Positions 42,692 through 50,215 of a stretch of DNA of 64,000 nt are shown here, piece by piece. Under the pieces are notes generated by a model. The model was not told the origin of the DNA. It searched no databases and worked only from the letters and a program-made list of their open reading frames with translations. A program made the position numbers and the translations under genes. This DNA is from Kitasatospora sp. MAP12-44. Lineage in GTDB: Bacteria; Actinomycetota; Actinomycetes; Streptomycetales; Streptomycetaceae. Each line of letters starts with the position of its first letter. The first letter of the stretch is position 1. The stretch lies in NCBI RefSeq assembly GCF_029892095.1, contig NZ_JARZAE010000004.1, positions 2,046,001 to 2,110,000 on the forward strand. The letters are read 5' to 3'.

Positions 42692-42960
42692 CTGCTCCCT
42701 CTCCCTGCATGGAGCCAAGTGTGCCTCGTCCGAGGATCTTTGGTCCATCTCCTGTCAAGACCAGGTAGCACATGTGCCCCCAATGCCCTACCTTGAGTAG
42801 CGCAGGAGCTACACACGGCAACGTCCGGAAGTGCACCGCGCGAGCATGCCCGCCTTCCCTGGGACGGGTGTGCCCGCGCCCAGGGAGGCAGGTCACCGGC
42901 GGCGCCGTCACCGCACTCGCGTGCGGTCAACTACCCGTCAAAACCCGCGAGGAGTCAGCC

Positions 42961-43404
42961 ATGCCTGGAATCCCGCTCGCCGCTCTCCCCAACGCCGTCC
43001 CTACCGTCCCCGCCTACTGGCGGTTCCCGGCCGAGCTCGCGTCCGTCCCCCGCGCCCGGCGGGCGGTGGCGGACGCGTTGCCGCGACCCTGCAGGGCCCA
43101 ACTCTCGTACGAGCTCCGGCTCCTGACCTCCGAGCTCGTCACCAATGCGATCCGGTACGGCGCCCAGGCCGACGACGGTGACGAGATGATCGAGCTCGTC
43201 TTCTGGACCGCCGACAACCACCACTGGCTCGCCGTCTCCGACCCCGGCTCTGGCCGTCCCGTCCTCCGCACAGCTGCCCCCGACGCTTGCGGCGGGCGGG
43301 GGTTGCTGCTGGTGGAGGCGCTCAGCGACGCCTGGGGCGTGGTGGCCCGCCCGACGCGCGGGAAATCCGTCGTCGCCGGAATCCGCCTACACGGGCACGG
43401 GTGA
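42961..43404 (+). CDS. RsbW-like ATP-binding protein (HATPase_c)
   Basis: 147 residues. The GHKL ATP site is visible: N box LTSELVTNAIRYG, G1 box AVSDPGSGRP and G2 box GGRGLLLVEAL. Such proteins bind anti-anti-sigma factors or regulators and may phosphorylate them. ATG 42961 is preceded by GAGGAG. It is divergent from the XRE gene, and its promoter shares the 42692-42960 region. Confidence 0.93.
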   Translation: MPGIPLAALPNAVPTVPAYWRFPAELASVPRARRAVADALPRPCRAQLSYELRLLTSELVTNAIRYGAQADDGDEMIELVFWTADNHHWLAVSDPGSGRPVLRTAAPDACGGRGLLLVEALSDAWGVVARPTRGKSVVAGIRLHGHG

Positions 43405-43411
43405 AACCGCA

Positions 43412-43445
43412 ACGGCTGCCCGGTCGGAGGGGACCGGGCAGCCGT
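43412..43445. terminator. Bidirectional hairpin between ATPase and lipoprotein genes
   Basis: Perfect 14-base arms at 43412-43425 and 43432-43445 with a 6-nt loop, between convergent genes. Confidence 0.9.
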
Positions 43446-43462
43446 GGGGCAGGTCAGGTTCG

Positions 43463-44137
43463 TCAGCCGTGGTAGCCGACCGGCTCCAGGTACAGGGTGT
43501 CCGTGCCGCCGTCGTCCGCGGCGTTGGCGAAAGGGGCGCCCGGCCAGTCCAGCTTGACCGAGTGGGTCTCTCCGGGCGGGGTGATCGTCATGCCGGTGAC
43601 CTTGATGCTGGTGTGGCCAGGGGGGTTGGTGCGGAACCAGATGACGGACTGGGTGCTCGCCCCTGCCGCGAGAGTGACGGCGCTCCCCTGGTGCCGGCCG
43701 CGCGGCACCGAGGTGGGGCCCGCACCGGTGGTCAGGTCCACTCCGGGGAAGCCGTCCAGGGTGCAACTGGCGCTTCCCTTGTTGGTGAACGAGACGCTGA
43801 CCGAGGCCATGTCGGCCTCCGGCGGCGTGCCCTTGCCCACCGCCGTGGTGATGCCCAGGTTGGCGGTCGTGCACTGGCTGCCGGCAGCGGAACCGGACGG
43901 CCCCTTGCCGGCCGTCTTGGACCCGCCGGACGAACTACCCGTACCCGAAGAACCGTTGCCCGACGAGCCGTTGCCCGAAGAACCGCTGCCGCCGGTCCCG
44001 GCGCCGGCCTGCGCGGCGTTCGACTGACCGCCGCCCGTGGTGGTCACGCTGCCGCTCACGCTCCCCTGGCAGGCGGTCAGCGCCATACCCGCCACGACCG
44101 CCAACACGCTTGCCGCCATGGCACGCTGAACACGCAT
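43463..44137 (-). CDS. DUF4232 lipoprotein
   Basis: 224 residues. Signal peptide MRVQRAMAASVLAVVAGMAL ends in lipobox LTAC. A long low-complexity Gly/Ser region with short repeats (GSSGNGSSGNGSSGTG) follows, and then a DUF4232 domain with CTTANLGITTAVG, FTNKGSASCTLDGFPGVDL and a final TLYLEPVGYHG. The domain has one Cys pair, likely disulfide bonded. Function unknown; such proteins are common exported proteins of streptomycetes. GGGAGA precedes ATG 44137. Confidence 0.92.
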   Translation of the reverse strand: MRVQRAMAASVLAVVAGMALTACQGSVSGSVTTTGGGQSNAAQAGAGTGGSGSSGNGSSGNGSSGTGSSSGGSKTAGKGPSGSAAGSQCTTANLGITTAVGKGTPPEADMASVSVSFTNKGSASCTLDGFPGVDLTTGAGPTSVPRGRHQGSAVTLAAGASTQSVIWFRTNPPGHTSIKVTGMTITPPGETHSVKLDWPGAPFANAADDGGTDTLYLEPVGYHG

Positions 44138-44309
44138 CTGGATTATCTCCCAAGTAAGCAAGGTAGTTCGCGGCTGCCCGCCGCCGTCACCAGAAGAATC
44201 ACACAGACGATCATGCTCGTACAGCCTGCAGCACCCCTCCGGGACAGGGCTGTGACGGTGTCCCATTCCTGTCCCAAAGAGCCCCGGACCCTCGGTTCAG
44301 ATCACCCGT

Positions 44310-45395
44310 TCAGATCACCCGTCGCATCCAGCCGTGCGTGTCCTCGCGGCGGCCGTACTGGATGTCCAGAACGTGCTCGCGCAGCGCCAGCGTCTGCTTG
44401 CCTGGCATCCCCGTGCCGACGGCGAACTCGTAGCCGTCGCCCTTGAATCCGACGATGGGCGTGACCACCGCGGCCGTGCCCGCGGCGAACACCTCGGTGA
44501 TGCTCCCGTCGGCCGCACCGGAACGCAGTTCATCGAGATTGACGGACCGCTCCACCGGGGTCAGACCGTGGTCGGCGGCCAGAGCGAGGATGGTGTCGCG
44601 GGTGACGCCCTCCAGGATGGTGCCGAGCGCGGGCGTCACGAGCCGGCCGTCCGAGGTGACCAGGCACAGGTTCATCGTGCCGGACTCCTCCAGGTCGCCC
44701 CGGCCCGCGCTGTCCAGGTACATCACCTGGTCGCAGCCGTGCTCCTGGGCCTCGATCTGCGCGGCCAGGCCCGCGGCGTAGTTCCCGCCGCACTTGGCCG
44801 CGCCGGTACCGCCCTCGGCGGCACGCGTGAACCGGCTGCTCACCCAGAGCGTGACCCCGGTGACGCCGGACGGAAAGTACGGGCCCGCGGGGCTGGCGAT
44901 CACCGAGTAGACCACCTGCGCGGCGGGCCGCACACCGAGGAACGCCTCGGAGCCGAACATGAACGGCCGCAGGTACAGGCTCTCCTCCCCCGTCGGCACC
45001 GGAACCCACGGCTCATCGGCCCGGACCAACTCCCGTACGCTGGCGAGGAATTCCTCCTCGGGCAACTCCGGCAACGCCAGCCGCCGCGCCGAGCGGGCGA
45101 AGCGCCGGGCGTTGGCCTCCGGACGGAACAACCAGACGCTGCCGTCGGCGTGGCGATACGCCTTCAACCCCTCGAAGATCTCCTGCGCGTAGTGCAGCAC
45201 CGCGGCACTGGGGTGCAGCGAGAACGGTTCCAGCGGCCCGACCTTGCGGTCCTGCCAGCCGGCGTCTCGCGTCCACTTCGCCGAGGCCATGTGGTCGGTG
45301 AAGTGGCGGCCGAACCCGGGCGCGGCGAGAATCTCCGCTCGCTCGGCCTCGGGCAGCGGATTCGTCGTTCGGTGTAGGGGAAAGTCAGCGCTCAT
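44310..45395 (-). CDS. ilvE: Branched-chain amino acid aminotransferase
   Basis: PLP-dependent transaminase that interconverts Leu, Ile or Val and their 2-oxo acids with glutamate. 361 residues, class IV aminotransferase fold. Landmarks are LHYAQEIFEGLKAYRHADG, YLRPFMFGSEAFLGV, the catalytic Lys201 in GAAKCGGNYAAGL and DLEESGTMNLCLVT. Start ATG 45395. It is monocistronic and followed by a DUF4232 lipoprotein gene 170 nt away. Confidence 0.97.
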   Translation of the reverse strand: MSADFPLHRTTNPLPEAERAEILAAPGFGRHFTDHMASAKWTRDAGWQDRKVGPLEPFSLHPSAAVLHYAQEIFEGLKAYRHADGSVWLFRPEANARRFARSARRLALPELPEEEFLASVRELVRADEPWVPVPTGEESLYLRPFMFGSEAFLGVRPAAQVVYSVIASPAGPYFPSGVTGVTLWVSSRFTRAAEGGTGAAKCGGNYAAGLAAQIEAQEHGCDQVMYLDSAGRGDLEESGTMNLCLVTSDGRLVTPALGTILEGVTRDTILALAADHGLTPVERSVNLDELRSGAADGSITEVFAAGTAAVVTPIVGFKGDGYEFAVGTGMPGKQTLALREHVLDIQYGRREDTHGWMRRVI

Positions 45396-45466
45396 TCGTG
45401 GATCTTAACCAGCCTTGTGCTGGGCCGATCTGACCGTCCAGCAGGCGATCACGGTTGCCCCGCCGG

Positions 45467-46732
45467 TCAGTTGCAGGTGATGAGCGGTCCGCCCCAGTCG
45501 GAGTGGTCGGAGTTGTTGCCGTTGCCGCCGTCGGTGACCACGAGGCGCAGCTGCGCAGCGCCGGTGAGGTCCGCGGTGAGGTGCTTCGCTGGTTGGCCGA
45601 CGAGCATCAGCCCGCTGTCGGCGACCTCCGTGCCGTCCCGGTAGATCTGGAAGACGACCGAGCCGTTCGCGCCCACCTCGTCGTCGATGCCCACGTCCAC
45701 GCTGAGGGTGGTGCAGGTACCGCCGAGGTTGTAGTCGACCTCGCTGGGGGCGTGGGCGCCGAGCCCTTGGTCGTAGACGGTGCCGTGGATGGTGAGGGCG
45801 TGCCCGTCGGTGCTGCGGTTCACCTGCACCGGGCCCCAGCCGTTCTGACTGGACGTCCAGGTCCGGGTGCTCAGTGCGGTGGTGTGGGTGGTCGCAGTCG
45901 CGGAGGGCGAGGACGAGGGCGAGGACGACAGCGACGGTGAGGGCGAGGACGCGGAAGTCGGCTGTATCGACGTTGCGGTAGCGGCGGTAGCGGCAACCGT
46001 GGTGGCGGCCAGTGGTGCCGACGGCGTGGCGGGGCCGGCGGTGGGTGTACCCGACGCCGAACCGGTAGGAGAGGGCGCCGGCGACTGATCGGCGGTGGGC
46101 GCCACGGGGAGCGGGACAAGGCCGGGGCCGGTGGGCGAGATGTCGGAGACGACGTCGTGGTGCGGCGAGCCGTGCAGGGGCACGACGGACAGGGCGACCC
46201 CGGCCAGCACGGTCACCGCCACGGCCAGCAGGACGATCCGGGACGGCGACAGCCGGGAGGCCCGCGCCGCGCCCGGCTCGGCGGACGCTCCGGCGGACGG
46301 CCCCAGCCCCACAACGCCGAGGGAATGCTCGGGCTCCGCGTCCCCGGGGTGCGGGCCGGCCAGCCAGGACGGGAAGTCTTCGCGCAACTCGGTGCTGCGG
46401 GACGTCCGGTGCCAAGCGGTGGCGGTACGGCGGACGGCCTCCAGCAGACGGCCCCGCCAGACCCCGTCGGCATCCGCATCGGCAGCCGCACCCGAGGGTT
46501 CGGCGCGCAGCACGTCGTCGATGGCTTCCGTCGTCAGCTCCGCTGCGGCCTGCGCGGAACCGCAGCAGGTGCGGGCGTAGGCCAGCACGGCGGCGTAGTG
46601 CCGCTGGTGGAACTCCCGGAGGGCGTCCTCGGCCGCCTCAGCGGCGCCCGCGCGGATTCGCCGGACCAGTTCGGAGTCGGACGGGACCGGCCCAACGGCT
46701 GAGTCGAGTTGTTGGTGCATGGGTGGGACCAC
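45467..46732 (-). CDS. Fusion of a sigma-factor-like N-terminus, membrane segment and extracellular NPCBM domain
   Basis: About 420 residues. The N-terminal ~100 residues resemble ECF sigma region 2 (SDSELVRRIRAGAAEAAED, HYAAVLAYARTCCGSAQAAAELTTEA), but no region-4 helix-turn-helix follows. A membrane segment (RIVLLAVAVTVLAGVALSVV) leads to a long Ser/Thr/Pro/Ala-rich linker and a C-terminal NPCBM/NEW2 carbohydrate-binding-type domain (NGWGPVQVNRSTDG, YDQGLGAHAPSEVDYNLGG, DDEVGANGSVVFQIYRDG). Start is uncertain: GTG 46732 has AAGGG three bases upstream; ATG 46720 and 46759 are alternatives. The protein could sense or bind cell-wall sugar outside while the cytoplasmic part meets transcription. 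That role is inference. Confidence 0.85.
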   Translation of the reverse strand: MVPPMHQQLDSAVGPVPSDSELVRRIRAGAAEAAEDALREFHQRHYAAVLAYARTCCGSAQAAAELTTEAIDDVLRAEPSGAAADADADGVWRGRLLEAVRRTATAWHRTSRSTELREDFPSWLAGPHPGDAEPEHSLGVVGLGPSAGASAEPGAARASRLSPSRIVLLAVAVTVLAGVALSVVPLHGSPHHDVVSDISPTGPGLVPLPVAPTADQSPAPSPTGSASGTPTAGPATPSAPLAATTVAATAATATSIQPTSASSPSPSLSSSPSSSPSATATTHTTALSTRTWTSSQNGWGPVQVNRSTDGHALTIHGTVYDQGLGAHAPSEVDYNLGGTCTTLSVDVGIDDEVGANGSVVFQIYRDGTEVADSGLMLVGQPAKHLTADLTGAAQLRLVVTDGGNGNNSDHSDWGGPLITCN

Positions 46733-46810
46733 TGACCCTTCGACGTCCTGACGACGCATGAGAAGAACGACACATCGTGGATGGACGGGGCAGCCGCAGC
46801 AGTCGGTGCG

Positions 46811-47410
46811 TCAGCCGGTGGACCAGAACGGGTCGTCGTACTTCGGGATGACGTCCGGGTTGCCGTTGGACATGGTCGGCTCGGGTGAGGCGGTGCCGAA
46901 GGCGTTGGGATCTTGGTCCGCCGGAACGGGTGTGACGCTCGCCGAAATGTCGATGCTGCCCGAGCCGCCGAAGCTGATCCCGACCCCCGAGCCGTCCGGG
47001 GCACTGGCGTTCTCGGCAAGCTGCGGCGGGCCGGTCGAGGTGACCTTGTAGCCCTTTGCCTCCCAGCTGCGCTTGAGCATGTCCAGCAGGGTGGCGTACT
47101 TGGCCTCGGCGACCTTGGTCATGACATGCCGGCTTCGGGTGACCGATCCCCAGTTCTGGGTGTGGTCGCTGAGCCCCGACGACGGCGCCGCGTCGACTTG
47201 AGGGGATTCGTCCCAGTACTTCAGCGGTGGCTGGATGGCGGCGGTCGTCTCGTCGAGCAGGGAGTCGATCCGCTGACCCGCCTGCGCCGGCGGGATGAGT
47301 GGCTTGCCGGGTGACGGTTTACCAGCGACATAGGAGCAAGACGTCAGGGCGAACGCCAGGGCGACGACCCCCAGAGCCAGGCGCCGTGTGTTCCGCTTCG
47401 GACTGCTCAT
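46811..47410 (-). CDS. Lipoprotein paralogous to the next upstream gene
   Basis: 199 residues. The signal peptide (MSSPKRNTRRLALGVVALAF) ends in lipobox LTSC. The body shares with the protein at 47475-47930 the pattern RIDSLLDETTAAIQPPLKYW, VTRSRHVMTKVAEAKYATLL, KGYKVTS and an ending NGNPDVIPKYDDPFWS. Function unknown. Being membrane-anchored and paralogous to a leaderless cytoplasmic copy, it could be an immunity or sorting factor for the secreted operon products. Confidence 0.84.
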   Translation of the reverse strand: MSSPKRNTRRLALGVVALAFALTSCSYVAGKPSPGKPLIPPAQAGQRIDSLLDETTAAIQPPLKYWDESPQVDAAPSSGLSDHTQNWGSVTRSRHVMTKVAEAKYATLLDMLKRSWEAKGYKVTSTGPPQLAENASAPDGSGVGISFGGSGSIDISASVTPVPADQDPNAFGTASPEPTMSNGNPDVIPKYDDPFWSTG

Positions 47411-47474
47411 CACGGTGCCTGCCTCGTCGCATGGTGTCGGTCGTGGGCGTGGAGTGGGAGTCATCGCGGGCCGG

Positions 47475-47930
47475 TCACTTGGACCAGAACGGGTCGTCGT
47501 ACCTCGGAATGATGTCGAGGTTGCCGTTGGCCGTGGTCGGGTCGGGGATCGGCGTGCCGAACGGATCGCGGTCGCGAATCACCGGGATGGGGCTGACCGA
47601 CGCCGAGGCGGTGATGTTGTCCGCCGCGCCGATGGCGATGCCGACGGCCGAACCGTCGGGGGTCACGGCGAACATCGCGGGCTGGTGCGGGTTGACCGAG
47701 GTGATGCGGTAGCCCTTCGCCAGCCAGCTGCGCTCCAGCAGACCCAGCAGGGCACCGAACTTGGCCCTGGAGACCCTGGTCATGACGTAGCGGTAACGCG
47801 TCGCGACAGCGTAGCCGTCCTGCTCGGTCGAGGTCGGCCAGGCGTCCCAGTACCGAAGCGGCGGCTTGACGGCGGACATCGAGTCGTCAAGCAGCGCGTT
47901 GAGCTTCTGGACGGCCTGCTCGGGGGTCAT
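47475..47930 (-). CDS. Leaderless paralogue of the adjacent lipoprotein
   Basis: 151 residues with no signal peptide, starting MTPEQAVQKLNALLDDSMSA. It aligns by eye with the body of the lipoprotein encoded next to it: AVKPPLRYWDAWP, RYRYVMTRVSRAKFGALL, KGYRITSVNP, and an end GNLDIIPRYDDPFWSK. Its ATG overlaps the stop of the alpha/beta hydrolase gene by 4 nt (ATGA), so it is coupled to that enzyme. It may bind the hydrolase before export; this is inference. Confidence 0.82.
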   Translation of the reverse strand: MTPEQAVQKLNALLDDSMSAVKPPLRYWDAWPTSTEQDGYAVATRYRYVMTRVSRAKFGALLGLLERSWLAKGYRITSVNPHQPAMFAVTPDGSAVGIAIGAADNITASASVSPIPVIRDRDPFGTPIPDPTTANGNLDIIPRYDDPFWSK

Positions 47931-49648
47931 CGCTGCGCCTCCCTGGTGACGTTGCCGTACTTGCCGGCGACGATCTGGCCGATGTTGTTGATCGAAGCGC
48001 TGGTCGCGGCCTGGCTCGGGTCCGTCGGGTTGGTCATGTAGTTGGAGTGCGAGGAGAAGGACAGCGACTGCCCGTCCGCGACGTCGAACCGGTTCGCGCC
48101 GAACTGCGAGCTGGCCGGGTCGGTGCCGAAGTACAACTGGTTCGGGTCCGCCTGATTGTAGATCCAGTCGCCGACAGGTCCGCCGACTGCGGCGGCGGCG
48201 ACCTCGCCCTTCGACGGGAGATGGCTCACCGGGTCGTTCTCCGCGTCACCGACCCAGACGTGGTGGGGGTCGATGTTGAGCTGGGAGGCGTTGTCCGCCC
48301 CGGTGCCCGGGCTGCCCACCAGGATGACGTCGTCGGCGCCGGTGCCGCCCGGCAGCTGCGCCGCCAGGCCCACCGTGGTGGAGCCGTAGCTGTGGCCGAG
48401 CGCGGTGAGGTGCGCGGGGGCGCCGTCATGGGTGGCGCGCAGGCCGCCGAGGAACTGGTCGTAGGAGGCCGCGCCTTTCTCGGCCCGGTCGGTGCTCATC
48501 ACGGCGAGCGGCCGGACGTCCCCGTTCCCCAACTCCTGCAGTCCCGGCGGCGGGTCGTAGCCGAGCCAGACCATCGAGGCGACCGAGGAGTTGGGGTCGG
48601 CCTGCTGCGCGGCAGTCCAGACGTTGCGCGCACGGTCGGCGTCCCCGCCGCCGACGTCGGAGAGCGTGGTGCCGAGCCCGGGGACGTAGGCGCAGACGTT
48701 CACCGCGGTGTCCGGGTTGCCGTAGGAGAGGATGCCGCGGCCCTGGCCCTGATCGCTGAGGCCGAGCAGGAAGGCGGGCGGCTGCTTGCCGGCGCTCTGG
48801 CCCAGCTTGCCCTGGATCGCGAGGAAGCCCTTGAGCTTGGTCTTGTCGTCGTCCGACGGGTTCGGCTTGTGCTCGTACTGGTTGATCAGGTTGGTCAGGT
48901 TGATCCGGTTGGCCTGGTCCCGGGCGACCGACGGTATGCCGTCGCGGTTGCCGATCAGGTCCGGGTGGCTCTGGATCAGGCGCTGCTGCTCGTCGGGGGT
49001 CAGGCCCTTCCACCAGGAGAGGACCTGGGTCGCCGGCGCGTTGCCGGGCGGGAAGCCGGCTGCCAGCAGGTCGGTCCCGGCCTGGGTGACGGTGCCCAGG
49101 TCCTTCTGCGCCTGCGTGGTGTCGAGGCCGGAGCCGGTGCGGGCCCGCTGGGCCAGGTCGTCGAGCAGCTTGGCGATCTTCGCGTCGGCGGTGGTCGCCT
49201 CGGTGACCGCGTCGCTGAGGCGGGTGGCGATGGCCTGGCCCTGCTGGGGGGTGTCGTAGCCCGGATCGTGGCGTTCGGCCGGCGCCGGCGGGGGCCAGGA
49301 GACCGTGCCGTCGGCCGCCACGGTGAAGCCACCGGTCTGCGCGTCCTGCAGCGCCTCCTGGACCTTGGACTGGGCGAGTCGGAAGCTCTCGGCCGCCTCC
49401 CGCAGCAGGGCGCCCATCGCCGTCATCTCGGTGTGCGCGGCGTCGAGGCGGTTACTGGTCGTCTGCAGCGAGGAGTTGGCGGCCCCGGCGGCCGTACCGA
49501 TCCACCCGCTGTCGAAGATGTGCCCGACCACCTGGGAGTTCATCTTGGCGACGTGGCCCTGGAAGTCGCCGGCGAGAGTATCGAACGCGGCGGCGGCGGT
49601 GTCCAGCGGGCCGAAGTCGGCTTCGCGCAGTTCAGCGAGACTGACCAT
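47927..49648 (-). CDS. DUF1023-type alpha/beta hydrolase with WXG-like N-terminus
   Basis: 573 residues. The first ~110 residues are helical with a W-x-G turn (Trp49-x-Gly51 in DSGWIG), like WXG100/ESX proteins; the middle is helical; and the last ~270 residues are an alpha/beta hydrolase of the DUF1023 family. The nucleophile elbow is ALGHSYGSTT with Ser420, and a late His is in SFSSHSNYMT. Such proteins are often type VII secretion substrates or cell-envelope esterases. The ATG shares one base with the stop of the WXG100-like gene, and the stop overlaps the next gene, so the whole set is coupled. Confidence 0.92.
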   Translation of the reverse strand: MVSLAELREADFGPLDTAAAAFDTLAGDFQGHVAKMNSQVVGHIFDSGWIGTAAGAANSSLQTTSNRLDAAHTEMTAMGALLREAAESFRLAQSKVQEALQDAQTGGFTVAADGTVSWPPPAPAERHDPGYDTPQQGQAIATRLSDAVTEATTADAKIAKLLDDLAQRARTGSGLDTTQAQKDLGTVTQAGTDLLAAGFPPGNAPATQVLSWWKGLTPDEQQRLIQSHPDLIGNRDGIPSVARDQANRINLTNLINQYEHKPNPSDDDKTKLKGFLAIQGKLGQSAGKQPPAFLLGLSDQGQGRGILSYGNPDTAVNVCAYVPGLGTTLSDVGGGDADRARNVWTAAQQADPNSSVASMVWLGYDPPPGLQELGNGDVRPLAVMSTDRAEKGAASYDQFLGGLRATHDGAPAHLTALGHSYGSTTVGLAAQLPGGTGADDVILVGSPGTGADNASQLNIDPHHVWVGDAENDPVSHLPSKGEVAAAAVGGPVGDWIYNQADPNQLYFGTDPASSQFGANRFDVADGQSLSFSSHSNYMTNPTDPSQAATSASINNIGQIVAGKYGNVTREAQR

Positions 49649-50022
49649 CAGTTGACCAGCAGGGGGAATCGGCCGGAACCCGGGACCGCCAGGGTGTCCG
49701 CGGTGTTGCCGTCGCCGTTGCGGTAGTTGGCCGCCGTCTTGGCCAGCTTGTCGCCCACTCCGTCGACTTCCGAGGCCAGCGCGTTCAGGCAGGCCTCCCA
49801 GGCCGTGGTGCAGGCGCTCAGCGACCCGGCGGTCTGCCAGCCGAGCAGGCCGGCGACGGCGTTGTCGGACGGCTGCTGAATGGTCTTCAACTCGTTGGGC
49901 ATGGCCGCACCGGTGTCGTGGGCGACCTTCGCGGCCGCGTCCAGGTCAGCCGGATTCACCTGGAAGAGCGAGGTCGAGCCCAACGGGCTGCCGCCTCCCC
50001 CACCCACACTTGCGCTTCCCAT
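49648..50022 (-). CDS. WXG100-like small protein, first gene of the operon
   Basis: 124 residues. A Gly/Ser-rich start is followed by two helices with a central turn (LGWQTAG) and ends in LAKTAANYRNGDGN, which resembles the C-terminal Y-x3-D/E secretion signal of WXG100/ESX proteins. GGGGGAG precedes ATG 50022. It overlaps the hydrolase gene by one base. Probable heterodimer partner of the WXG-like head of the hydrolase. Confidence 0.78.
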   Translation of the reverse strand: MGSASVGGGGGSPLGSTSLFQVNPADLDAAAKVAHDTGAAMPNELKTIQQPSDNAVAGLLGWQTAGSLSACTTAWEACLNALASEVDGVGDKLAKTAANYRNGDGNTADTLAVPGSGRFPLLVN

Positions 50023-50146
50023 GTTCTCCCCCGTACTCGCGGCTGATGGCTGGTGACTCTCAGCCGTCTCAGCCGTGCGCAAACATCAACCGATAAGAAT
50101 ACGGTAGCAATGAGTATGAGCGCACTGCTCACGAGCGGCGTAAACA

Positions 50147-50194
50147 CAGGGGACCCGCCTCCATCCAGCTGCCTGGGTGGAGGCGGGTCCCCTG
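50147..50194. terminator. Strong bidirectional hairpin
   Basis: Perfect 17-base arms at 50147-50163 and 50178-50194, extendable inward to 20 with one G-T pair. It follows the minus-strand LamG gene end at 50216 and precedes the WXG100-like gene. Confidence 0.9.
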
Positions 50195-50215
50195 CTGGCT
50201 CAGCAGTCAGTCAGG

